In this document: one piece after another, positions 54,941-64,000 of the stretch
Position numbering within the stretch: the first letter of the stretch is position 1
Layout of the letters: every line of letters starts with the position of its first letter
Assembly (NCBI GenBank): GCA_029844215.1
Contig: CM056730.1
Span: forward strand, 56,308,924 to 56,372,923
Direction of reading: 5' to 3'
From: Przewalskia tangutica
Lineage: Eukaryota > Streptophyta > Magnoliopsida > Solanales > Solanaceae
Length of the DNA stretch: 64,000 nucleotides
Program-made: the position numbers and the translations under genes
The notes under the pieces: generated by a model
What the model saw: only the letters and a program-made list of their open reading frames with translations
Told to the model about the DNA's origin: nothing
The model's database searches: none

Positions 54941-57900
54941 TAACCCCACACACATAGGCTTGCACGATTTTGGACAAGGGTGAAATGGTCATTGACCAAT
55001 GTAGATGATCAAGTCTTCAAGCTTGAGATAATTGACTTAGTCAACTTGCCCACTTGTGTAGATATTAATTATTCTTCATCCTAGCCACACATATGTTATA
55101 ATCTTGACCCTCCATTGTGTTATATATACTACACTAGTGCAAGACTTAGTCTTCAACACTTAGAAAAAATTGAGAAACCTTGTGCTAGCTAAGTGAGCTA
55201 TCGACTTTAGGGAGATTTCCACACAAAAAATTTGCAATTGTGGATCATAATTCACAAGACTTTAACCCAAGGTCCCTAAGGGTAGTGTAAGGATATCTCA
55301 ATAGAAAGATTTCGGAAAAACGACGATTTCACGTTAGTCGCAAGGAGAAAACCTAAGTCGTTTTCATAAGTTTGGATTGGAAACGGAAGAGAAGTTGGTT
55401 GTGAACTTCTAAAGGCTTCAAATAGCGGATTGGAGCGTAAAGGAAATGAGCTAAGAATTGCTAAGGAGCGACTTTGAATCTTGGAATTTTATAAGGGCTT
55501 ATAAAGGTAACAATATTGTCGTTTTAGTAATTAAAGATTACTTATTGTTGTAGTTATGGTAATAAACAGGCATGAGATGTATATATTGAAGTTTGATAAG
55601 TGTTACGGATATTGGAACCCTAATCCGAAACTAGCATGTTTAGCCTTTGAGATTACAATTCTATTTGGTTATTAGTTTAGTAGTCGCATGTTATATAAAG
55701 AAGGAATTGTAGTTGTTAATGTTGTTTACGACTATATAACATGTTAGACCTAACAACTTGGATTGAATAAGAATTGGAAAGGACTTAGGATTGGTTATAT
55801 TGGTGGTCGAATGCCCTTATAAGTGTTGGATTGTTTTATATGAATTGTGGGGCAAATTTTACACGTTTTGTAAGGCGTGTAATCCCCTTTGATTGGTTGG
55901 TGTGTTGAGCCTTAAATGTGGCATGTTTGTTATTGATTATCGGGCCTTGAAAAAGGTGGAAAAGTACGTAGAAACAAAGGAGGTGCTGCCCGATTTGTCG
56001 TAGAATAAGAGACCATATACTTAGTATCATTCTACGTTAGAAACTAGAAATTGATAGTCGTGTTGTGGCCATTATAGGTTGACAATTCTACGTGCGGCGT
56101 ATTCGACTTAGCTTGTGGATTAAGCCGAAAAGGTATGTGAACCATCTCCTCTTCTTCTAGCATGATTCCTTATGATAAAGAAAGTAAGTCTTACTCCTTA
56201 AATGATCCATTCCTTGATTGTACTTGGATTGCCTAATATAGAAGTTGTTCTATATACTTCCTTGATTGTACTTTGGATGTTTAAATTGGAAGTTGTTATA
56301 ATCCATTCCCTTAATGAAGTTTGGATTTTCAAAAGTGAAAGTATTTTACTTGAAGTACATAGAGTCTTGAAAATGAAGTGGTTTCCAAATCTTTTGGCTA
56401 GTGCCTTAGTTCCAAAACCTAAAGGTTGTTATAATGACTTTAGGGGAGTCAAAGGAGTGATTTACTTAATTGATTTAAAAGAGGAGAAATGACATGATTT
56501 AAAGAGAAGTAACTTATTTTAAAGGTGTGAGTTACTTGGGATTTAAAAGTATAAGCTGCTTGATTTCTAAAGTTAAGAAACTTGATTTCTAAAGTTAAGA
56601 GACTTGAAGTATTTTGAAAGTTAAGAAAATTGATTTGAAAGTATATGATACTTGGTTTTAAAAGTATAAGTCTCTTGGTTATAAAAAGAATGAATTTATC
56701 TAAAACCATAAAGGGTTATAACGGCGTTATGGGAAGTTGGTTATAACTGCTTTATGGAAGGTTAAGAGAATTGTCTATTTTGATTGATAGGCATGAGTTG
56801 CCTAGGTTGTGTACTTAGAAGTTACTTTGTTTCAAAGCGTTGAAATGAATTTCTAAAGGTGTAGTAACTTATTTTGAAAAATAGACATGCCTTGATACTA
56901 CGAGTGTTAGTATCTTGGGGCTTTATATAAAAAGGAGTCTTTCGAAAAGAATGGACGTACGTAGTACTTTGGCTTGTTTAAATGAGAATTATTCTATTTG
57001 TGCCTTGATAGTACTTTGGCTTGTTTAAATGAGAACTATTCTATTTGTGCCTTGATAGTACTTTGTCTTGCTTAAATAAGAATTACTCTTGGTTTGTGTA
57101 AAGACATGGTAATTGTCTTGGTTTATGTAAAAAGGAAAGACATGGTATTGTCTTGGTTTATGTAAAAAGGAAAGACATGGTATTGTCTTGGTTTATGTAA
57201 AAAGGAAAGACATGGTAATTGTCTTGGTTTGTGTAAAGGCATGGTATTGTCTTGGTTTATGTAAAAAGGAAAAGGCATGGCGTTGTATTGGTTTGCTAAA
57301 ATGATGGTTATTCATTTTATAAATAAAGGTCAAGAATGGTTTGCTTGCATATGGGTTGCTCATATAGACATTCGTGCAAGTGTCATATTTCCACATCTCC
57401 GCGTCCCTCCATAAAGGGCCGGCAACTTGTTTTAAGGATATCATGGAGTAGCTCCCCATGGTGGTGAGTGGTACACACTCACGGCGGGTCAGTATTTGAC
57501 TCGGGCGGGTTAAATTCTCGGGATATATATAAGCCATGGATTAGCTATCCGTGATGCGAGTATCGTGTACCGATGACTCATTGAGGGTCCACATGACCTA
57601 TGCGGGTGAAATAGTCTCTTGCGGGTGAAATAGTCCCATGATAGGTTGCATTATAACACAAAGGGTGGTTGATCCTGGCACTGGCACAACCTTCATGTTT
57701 TGAAACGGTAGTGATTTCATTAATGAAAGGGTGCAGTGTGTTTATGACTTAAAAGTGGAACAATTAATCTCATTGTTAAAGGCATAACTTAAAAAGGTAA
57801 AAATGATTGCATTACTCTCATGATTGCAAGGTTCAGTGTGCTTATTGATGTTATATTATATCATGGACTGCCGGCAGTGAGGAAGGATTCCACGGGCATG

Positions 57901-58496
57901 ATTGATATTATGGGCGTGAGACCCATAGTTATATTTGAGTAATGACTTTGAGGGCATGCGTCCCTGACTTGATATGACTGCTTATGTATTGTGTACTGTA
58001 GTTTGGCTATCATATATGTCTCCTATTTTGTATAGACTGTTATGATTTCATTACTGATTTTTGTCACATACTTGGTACATTCTTCGCATCGACTCCGGGC
58101 CCGGTGCTCACGCCGCAGTTTAGGTAATGCTAGCTTGTGATCTGCAGGTATAGGACCCTGCTCCGAGTTTTGGATAGCTCCATTTGTTCAGGAGTTTATC
58201 ATTTTGGTATAGATCCTTCAGTACAGGCTTTTGTACGGTTATGGGTATGGCGGGGCCTTATCCCGTCATAGTTCAGTAAAACTCTTAGAGGTCTGTATTC
58301 ATAAGTGGTATTGGACTCGTGTACGGTGTAGTGCCTTTTTATTATGTATATTATATGGCAGCTTTGTCGGCTTTGCCCTTGCACGTTCGTTGGTTTTAAA
58401 AAAAACGAGGTGTTATTTAGTTCCGCAGTTTACTTGTGTCAGTTAGGCAGAAGGGTGCCTGTAGGCACGATCCACGCCCGGGTTCGGGCGTGGCGA
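54941..58496 (+). repeat. Element B 3' LTR, segment 2
   Basis: It starts with the second TAACC. The empty site for C is at 55090-55094 (CATAT) and for S1 at 55899-55903 (GGTGT). TATATATA is at 55121-55128, the donor-like site at 56133 and the GC hairpin at 58246-58269. The last 60 bases carry CAG-type changes, so the exact end (about 58496) is uncertain. Confidence 0.87.
56955..57290 (+). repeat. Tandem repeats in the B 3' LTR
   Basis: About three AGTACTTTGGCTTG units are followed by about five GACATGGTA(ATT)GTCTTGGTTTATG units, in the same order as 27529-27895 but with different numbers. Confidence 0.75.
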
Positions 58497-59421
58497 TTTC
58501 AAAACACGGCGTCGTGCGCTGTGGTCAACCACCCTCTGTATTATAATGCAACCTATCATAGGACTATTTCACCCGCATAGGTCACGTGGACCCACAATGA
58601 GTCATCGGTACACGATACTCGCATCACGGATAGCTAATCCATGGCTTATATATCCCGGGAATTTAACCCGCCCGAGTCTATCCGACCCGCCGTGAGTGTG
58701 TACCACTCACACCATGGGGAGCTACTCTATGATATCTCTTTAACCAAGTTGTCAGCCCTTTATGGAGGGACGCAGAGATGTGAAAATATAACAGTTGCAC
58801 GAATGTCTACATGAGAAACCCATATGCAAGCAAACCATTCTTGACCTTTATTTATAAAATGAATACTCCATCATTTTAGCAAACCAAGACAATACCATGC
58901 CTTTCCTTTTTACACAAACCAATACAATTACCATGCCTTCCTTTTCACACAAACCAAGATAAATTCTCATTTAAACAAACCAAAGTACTATCAAGGCACA
59001 AATAGAATAATTATCATTTAAACAAGCCAAAGTACTATCAAGGCACAAATAGAATAATTCTCATTTAAACAAGTCAAAGTACTATCAAGGCACAAATAGA
59101 ATAATTCTCATTTAAAAAAGCCAAAGTACTATCAAGGCACAAATAGAATAATTCTCATTTAAGCAAGCCAAAGTACTACGTACGTTCATTCTTTTCAAAA
59201 GACTCTTTTTTATATAAAACCCCAAGATACTAACACTCGTAGTATCAAAGCATGTCTATTTTTCAAATTAAGTTACTACACCTTTAGAAATTCATTTCAA
59301 GGCTTTGAAACCGAGTAACTTCTAATTTCACAACCTAGGCAACTCATGCCTATCAATCAAATAGACCACTCTCTTAACCTATCATAAATCCGTTATAACT
59401 AACTTCCCATAAAGCCGTTAT
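58497..59421 (-). repeat. B'': reversed family B LTR, into which B and E inserted
   Basis: Its reverse complement matches 27240-28310 of the B 5' LTR in order: the GGTTGCATTATAA region, the GTGGTACACACTCAC region, the tandem 49-bp units (58964-59178) and the CCATAAAGCCGTTAT end. It stops at 59421, where GTTAT (59417-59421) is the likely left TSD of E. The rest lies outside the window on both sides. Confidence 0.8.
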
Positions 59422-59696
59422 TGTTATACCCCATAGTTCTGGCCACACGTGTGAGAGCGTGCGAAAGGGAGTAAGACTTAAAATTTTCGAAAGATAAGTT
59501 GACGGATTGTTTCGGGCGGGTTTTAGTCAACTTTGAGGCGGGATATGACCCGGTACATTTAGAGTTCCTAAGTGTTTCAAAGGCCTAGGGCGTAGTTTGT
59601 TGAGTCTAGTTTCCAACGCAACTAACCGTTCGTCGATAGGACGTCGGAGTAGAAAGTTATGGGAGTTACAAGTTCAGTGCGCAGTAGGACAAAAAT

Positions 59697-59845
59697 GTGT
59701 TTCGGACAAAGGCGACAGGGCCGCGGTGCCAGATATACTGAGGGGTCGCTAAAGTTGCAGCGCCGCGGCACCAGGACAGCAGGGCCGCGGCGCCGGAAGT
59801 TCCGAGAGTCCGCAGAGGTTTCAGCGCCGCGGCGCCAAGGCGGGA
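59697..59845 (+). repeat. GCCGCGG repeats in the E LTR
   Basis: Four copies of a GCCGCGGYRCC core at about 59720, 59763, 59787 and 59826 are spaced about 24-43 bp apart and separated by CAG(C/G)-type spacers in an otherwise AT-rich LTR. Confidence 0.65.
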
Positions 59846-61153
59846 TTCCTGGCGGAAAAACTTAGGAAAAATCAGATTTCTCTTTTAAAAGACCTTGGGA
59901 GGGTGACAAGTGTCCCCCCCCCCCCCCATCTGATTTCTTGCATGCCTTATATTGACCAAGTCTTGAAGACTTGGTCATCTTTCAAATCCCTCTCTCTCTC
60001 TAAGCTTAAGCTCCCACTTCTCTCTAAAATTCCAAGAGGAATTCAAGCCTAAGGAAAAATCTGAAAAGTTAAGAACAAGAAGGAAGCTTGTGGCTAGCTT
60101 GTAGGAGTTATTGTGGTGGTGTTCTTGGAAAGGAGGCTAGCAAAGTTGTTGGAATAAGTTTGGCTAAAGCTTTAAGGTAACATTTCTTCTCTTGTGGTTA
60201 GTTATTAATGTTGCATGTGAAGAAGAAGGGATGTGTAGTAGTAAATAATGCACTTAGAGTCATTGCATGTAAGAAATGTGGTTTGGATATGAAAGAATTG
60301 GTTAAGAAGATATTATGAGCATGTTGTAGCCTGAAAACTACCTTAGAATTGTTAAGTGAACTGTTGTACCTTATGGGGCAGAATTTTACACACCCAAGTT
60401 TAGGTGTGTAATCCCCTTTGAAATGTTTGGATTGTTGAACCTTAAAAGTGGCGTTTGGATGTTAAAATTCGGCCTTGAGAAATGTGGCAAAGTATGTAGA
60501 AACAAAGGAAATGCTGCCCAATTTTTCCATAGAATTTAAGTGACTTTGAACTTGGATTATTCTACATTGAAATTAGAAGTTAATAAACTTATCATGGTTA
60601 TTTTAGGTTGACATATTACTTGCGATAGTTTGGACTTAGCAAGTGGATTGGCCGAAGAGGTATGTGAAGCTTTCATATCTCTTAAGCATGAATAGATGTA
60701 ACTATGTAGTACGGTAGACGTACAAGATTTGGTATTCTTACTTGTTTTAAGTATATAAAGACTTGTTTCGTTTTAAGAATGTATTAGTCCCTTGATTAGG
60801 GGAAAAGTATAATTTTGCTAAAGTGTAGGGTTAATATAACAACTTTATGGGAAGTTGGTTTATTAGCCTTACAAAAGGTTAATGAGAAGAGATTTACTCT
60901 AAGTAAGATAAGTAAGGACAAATGACTTGATTTATGAAAGGCAAATTGATTTTAAGGCATCAATTGCCCAAAGGTTTTATGTATGAAAAAGAGTCACTTT
61001 TGAAAGAGTTGAAGTATGTGGTACTTGGGTTAAATTCCCGGTTTTCTTTTATTAAAGATATGATTAAGTGTCTTAAGTAAACTAAAATGAGAGGGTATAT
61101 GAACATGACTAATAAGAAGTTATAAGTTTTCTTAACTTATTTATGATTATGAT

Positions 61154-61383
61154 ATGATGACCGTTTGAGCTAGGGTAAGAGTATATCTGAGGGGCAAGCC
61201 CCAAGATCGTTATACCACCTCCTCCAGGGTAAGAGTATGAATGAGGGGTAAGCCCCAAGATCGTCATACCACCTTCTCCAGTGTAAGAGTATATCTGAGG
61301 GGCAAGCCCCAAGATCGTCATACCATCTGCTTCAGGGTAAGAGTATATCTGAGGGGTAAATCCCCAAGATCGTTATACCACCT
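61154..61383 (+). repeat. Minisatellite of about 57 bp in the E LTR
   Basis: Four units have the form GGGTAAGAGTATATCTGAGG, then GGCAAGCCCCAAGATCGT, then TATACCACCTCCTCCA. The unit is clearly related to that at 53931-54240 in family B, with different linking sequence. Confidence 0.82.
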
Positions 61384-62171
61384 GTTCCGTTGATTTGCTA
61401 CCCATGATGCGAGGAATACCTCATGCGAGTCCTTATGGGCTTATGCGGGTGAAATAATCCCATGCGGGCGGGTACAGCCTATGCGAGGAATACCTCATGC
61501 GGGTCCACAGGACCTATGCGGGTGAAATAGTTCCAGGAGTAGGGGTGCTTATTGATACTACGGGCGAGGTACCCTGTTTTGATCATGAGACCCCTATTTT
61601 ATGCAGTAGTATATATATACTTGTCACTATGATTGTTAGTAAGGCACAGTAAAAGGTATTTTGATTGTCTTCCATGACTCCAGCTTACTTTTAGACTTAT
61701 GATATCATTATTACAGTATTTTCCAACTTTACATACTTGGTACATATTGTGTCGACCCTTCTGCGCCGCTGCTCACGCCGCAGGCGGTAAGCAAATTATG
61801 GATCCTCATTCTTAGGATCACTGTTCCGGTGTCAGAAGCTCCATTCCTCCGAAAGCTTGATTTGTTAGTACGGTTATTCCCTGATGCTATAGGTATTGTG
61901 TACATTCAGGGGTATGGCGGGGCCCTATCCCGCAACAGTTGTTATCTTTAGAGGTCTGTGGTCACGTATGTGTTTTGGGCTGTAAGAACAAGTTGTACTG
62001 CTATACTTTTGATTAAGTATGTTTTTATGGAAGGCAGTCTTATCGCCGCTGATGTTTACCTTTTTATAAGCTATGTGTTACGTATGTTCCGCTGCTATTC
62101 TCTGACGTATACCTGACAGGGTACCCTGGTAGGGTACTAGTCGCGACCCCGGGGTCGGGTCGTGACAAAAG

Positions 62172-62183
62172 TGGTATCAGAGC
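62172..62183 (+). other. E primer-binding site (initiator tRNA-Met)
   Basis: TGGTATCAGAGC, a perfect 12-base match, lies four bases after the LTR end. Confidence 0.93.
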
Positions 62184-62229
62184 AGTTAGTCCTCGGAAAG
62201 TGTCCACAGACCGTGTCTAGTAGAGTCTT

Positions 62230-62263
62230 GATTATCGGTGTGTCGTGCACCATATCTATAATC
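62230..62263 (+). other. E leader hairpin with GTGCAC loop
   Basis: GATTATCGGTGTG (62230-62242), loop TCGTGCAC, CATATCTATAATC (62251-62263). Twelve of 13 positions pair in RNA if two G-U wobbles are allowed; the loop palindrome is unchanged although the 3' arm has four substitutions relative to S2. Confidence 0.68.
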
Positions 62264-62374
62264 AGGAGGCTGTAGGATATTTAGGATTGGTTTTCATTCT
62301 TTCACTCTAAGATCGTGCAATAGAGTTGAGTTATAGGTTGAACCTCCTCTGATGTTTTCCTTTATGTATCATTT

Positions 62375-63575
62375 ATGCCTTCACGCAAGGCAACCGCGGC
62401 CCAGAAGGGCAAGGCAGCCGAGAGAGCTGCTAGTGGGACGCGGAGAGTCACGAGGGCACAGGCCCAGTCCTTACCAGAGATGGTGTTTAGAGCGGCGAGT
62501 TCCACGACGTCGCCAGCCTCAGCAGATTTCGAGGCAGCGGAAGAGGCTACTGAGACCGCGGTACCGGAGCCTCCAATCCCACAGTCAGGGTCTGAGTAAA
62601 GAGATTATGGGGAATGATTCGCCATCGACCAAAGATAGTGGCGGCGGCCGACAGAGCAGCGCCAACCCTAGAGCCGAGTTTTTATGGATTCGGATTTCTG
62701 GTTGTCACCCACCCGAGTTCTATGGTTCGAGATTTGAGGAGGATCCGCAGGAGTTTGTCCGGCAGTTACAGCGGACCATGCAAGTGCTTAGGGCATTGGA
62801 GACTGAGTCTGTTATACTTGTTTCTTACCGGTTACGCGATATTGCGTTGAACTGGTTTGAGTCATGGGTGTTGTCGAGAGGTGAGGATGCTCTTCCAGCC
62901 GTTTGGGAGGAGTTCACAGAGGCTTTCCTGGATCACTTCTTACCTCCTGAGATGAGGAGAGCCCGCGTAGATAGGTTCTTGACCTTGAGGCAGGACGGGA
63001 GGACTATCAGAGAGTACAGCCTGGAGTTTGACTCCTTGGCCAGGTATGCGCACACCATTGTAGCTGACATGACAGACATGGTTCATCGATATGTGATGGG
63101 GTTAGACCGTCATATGATTACTGCATGCTTGGGGGTGGCTCTTCAGCCAGGGATGGATATTGCCAGGATGCAGGCGTACGCGCAGGGGATTGAGGACAGA
63201 GAGAGGCAGGATCAGCTAGATTTGGGCCAGCCCAAGAGGGCCAGGACAGCAGGGTCTCAGGGCAGTTTTCGAGGCGGGCAGCCTCAGCAGCAGACTAGGT
63301 CCACATTTCAGCCAGCACAGAGTGCTCCTACTCAGTTTTCCGGCAGGAGGTCTGATCAGCCGGGTTATTCAGGAGCAGTCGTGGCTCCGTGACTTCGTGG
63401 TTTCAGGAGGCGAGACCGTCACCAATAGAGACCACCTACCTCTCGGTGCGTTCGATGCGGTAGGTCTCATCCGGGCGAGTGCCGTATGGGTTCAGGAGCG
63501 TGTTACTCTTGTGGCGCAGGCCATCCGAAGAGGATTGTCCGCCCCAGCGGCGGAGCATTACGGTTCACCGACGGT
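62375..63575 (+). pseudogene. gag: E gag, two frame breaks
   Basis: The start at 62375 gives MPSRKATAAQKGKAAERAAS..RRVTRAQAQSLPE to a stop at 62597-62599. The core continues in another frame to 63392: HPPEFYGSRFEEDPQEFVRQL, LNWFESWVLSRGEDALP, EAFLDHFLPPEMRRARVDRF, RTIREYSLEFDSLARYA and HRYVMGLDRHM. A Gln-rich linker follows. After a second break the zinc-knuckle region reads CVRCGRSHPGEC (63447-63482) and CYSCGAGH. It is among the better-preserved gags here and shows what the family S start should look like (CAG where S3 has TAG). Confidence 0.88.
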
Positions 63576-63720
63576 GCATTGCTTGGATATTCGCTCGATG
63601 GTCGACGCCTGCAGGCGTGGTACTTATGGCCAGCAGCCGCGCAGAGGTCGTGGTAGGGTCCCGATTCTAGCGGTCCTCGTAAGCGCATATATGCTATGTC
63701 CACCGCCGTGACCGTGAGGC

Positions 63721-64000
63721 GTCACGGATGTCGTCACAGGTACATTATTGGTTTCTTGCTGTGATGTATATGCTTTGATAGATCCAGGTTCTACCTTGTC
63801 CTATATATCTCCTCATATTGCCAGTAGAATAGGGATAGAGCCCGAGTCCATAAGACCTTTTGAGGTGGCTACGCCAGTAGGTGATTCGGTGGTAGCCGAG
63901 AGGATATATAGAGCTTGCCCGATGGCAGATACCGTCGACTCAGCCGACTTGATAGAGTTGGATATGACAGACTTTGATGTGATTATGGGTATGGATTGGC
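63721..64000 (+). CDS. E protease domain, start of pol (runs off the window)
   Basis: It is open from about 63721 to the window end: VTDVVTG, then DVYALIDPGSTLSYISPHIA, SRIGIEPESIRPFEVATPVG, and DLIELDMTDFDVIMGMDW. It is a retropepsin-like aspartic protease with D-P-G in place of D-S/T-G, the same as S1. It would be fused to gag upstream and RT downstream. This is a partial domain, so whether E pol is intact cannot be judged. Confidence 0.82.

Larger units (their letters stand above)
6028..58496 (+). mobile_element. Element B: non-autonomous family B LTR retrotransposon, heavily interrupted
   Basis: The pieces in order are: 5' LTR (6028-6840 and 26472-29104), internal region 29105-31437, and 3' LTR (31438-31747 and 54941-58496). 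The intervening sequence is made of later insertions (S1 with S2 inside; solo LTR B' with S3 and L2 inside). The start of the 5' LTR is left of the window, beyond C and L1. The 3' end near 58496 is blurred: it reads CGTGGCGA where other LTRs read CGTGACA. The internal region is only 2.3 kb and has a broken gag but no RT, RNase H or integrase. Confidence 0.82.
59422..62167 (+). repeat. 5' LTR of E (2,746 bp)
   Basis: It starts TGTTATACCCCATAGTTC and ends GGGTCGTGACA. It contains GC-rich short repeats (59697-59845), an imperfect palindrome at 59897-59919 next to a C run, the donor-like site GAGG/TATGTGAAG at 60660, a minisatellite (61154-61383), an ATGCGG patch (61400-61530) and the GC hairpin at 61913-61933 (one arm damaged). 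Confidence 0.9.
59422..64000 (+). mobile_element. E: LTR retrotransposon of a fourth family, 5' part
   Basis: A complete 5' LTR, a perfect primer-binding site, gag and the start of protease are present. The element continues past the window. Gag and protease are related to family S (the same FLPPEMRRARVDRF and DPGSTLSY motifs), but the LTR is largely different in its first 1.2 kb. Presumed TSD: GTTAT. Confidence 0.9.

Noticed and set aside
1..64000. Host genes, rRNA, tRNA or organelle DNA
   Set aside because: Apart from tRNA-complementary primer sites, every stretch can be assigned to an LTR or an element interior. No exon-like conserved protein outside gag/pol was seen.

Overview
This window is plant nuclear DNA made almost entirely of nested Ty3/gypsy LTR retrotransposons. 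I find no host gene, rRNA or tRNA gene. The evidence is: primer-binding sites complementary to the 3' end of plant initiator tRNA-Met; polypurine tracts next to LTRs that begin TGTTATACC or TGTTACACC and end in TGACA; 5-bp target-site duplications (TSDs); and degraded gag, protease, RT (FIDD), RNase H, integrase and C-terminal chromodomain coding. The chromodomain (WRNEL..EMTWEAEEDMR..YPHLF) points to a chromovirus of the Tekay/Del type. The host is probably a eudicot, possibly an asterid such as Solanaceae, but that is a weak inference.

Four LTR families occur. Family S (LTR about 2.46 kb) has full gag-pol and gives copies S1, S2 and S3. Family L (LTR about 3.45 kb) has most of pol missing and gives L1 and L2. 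Family B (LTR 3.7-3.9 kb) has no recognisable pol and gives B, the solo LTR B' and the reversed LTR B''. Family E (LTR 2.75 kb) runs off the right edge.

The elements are stacked. Innermost-out on the right arm: L2 (32999-42557, TSD AGAAA) sits in the 5' LTR of S3 (32114-51591, TSD TGGAA). S3 sits in solo LTR B' (31748-54940, TSD TAACC), and B' sits in the 3' LTR of element B. On the left arm, S2 (13462-23235, reversed, TSD CCTTG) sits in the integrase of S1 (6841-26471, TSD GGTGT). S1 sits in the 5' LTR of B. Reversed LTR C (to 6027) also sits in that B LTR and was itself hit by L1 (to 4735). B as a whole appears to lie in a reversed B-like LTR (B'', 58497-59421), which E (from 59422) interrupts again.

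How the parts could work together: the S elements encode the complete machinery, though every copy here is broken. L and B keep LTR ends, primer-binding site, polypurine tract and a zinc-knuckle remnant but lack the capsid core and the enzymes, so they look like non-autonomous partners. All families share cis elements that are not coding: a palindrome about 160 bp upstream of the TATA box, a 5' splice-donor-like site in the LTR, a GC-rich hairpin near the LTR 3' end, a leader hairpin with a self-complementary loop (GTGCAC, or GCGCGC in B), and an inverted repeat beside the polypurine tract. The leader hairpin plus a possible leader intron is the most interesting biology here.

A caution on data quality: many coding breaks and LTR-LTR differences fall at CAG/CTG triplets (CAG to CG, CTG to CG). 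This looks like systematic consensus error at CHG-methylated sites, so the apparent decay of the S elements is partly artificial.
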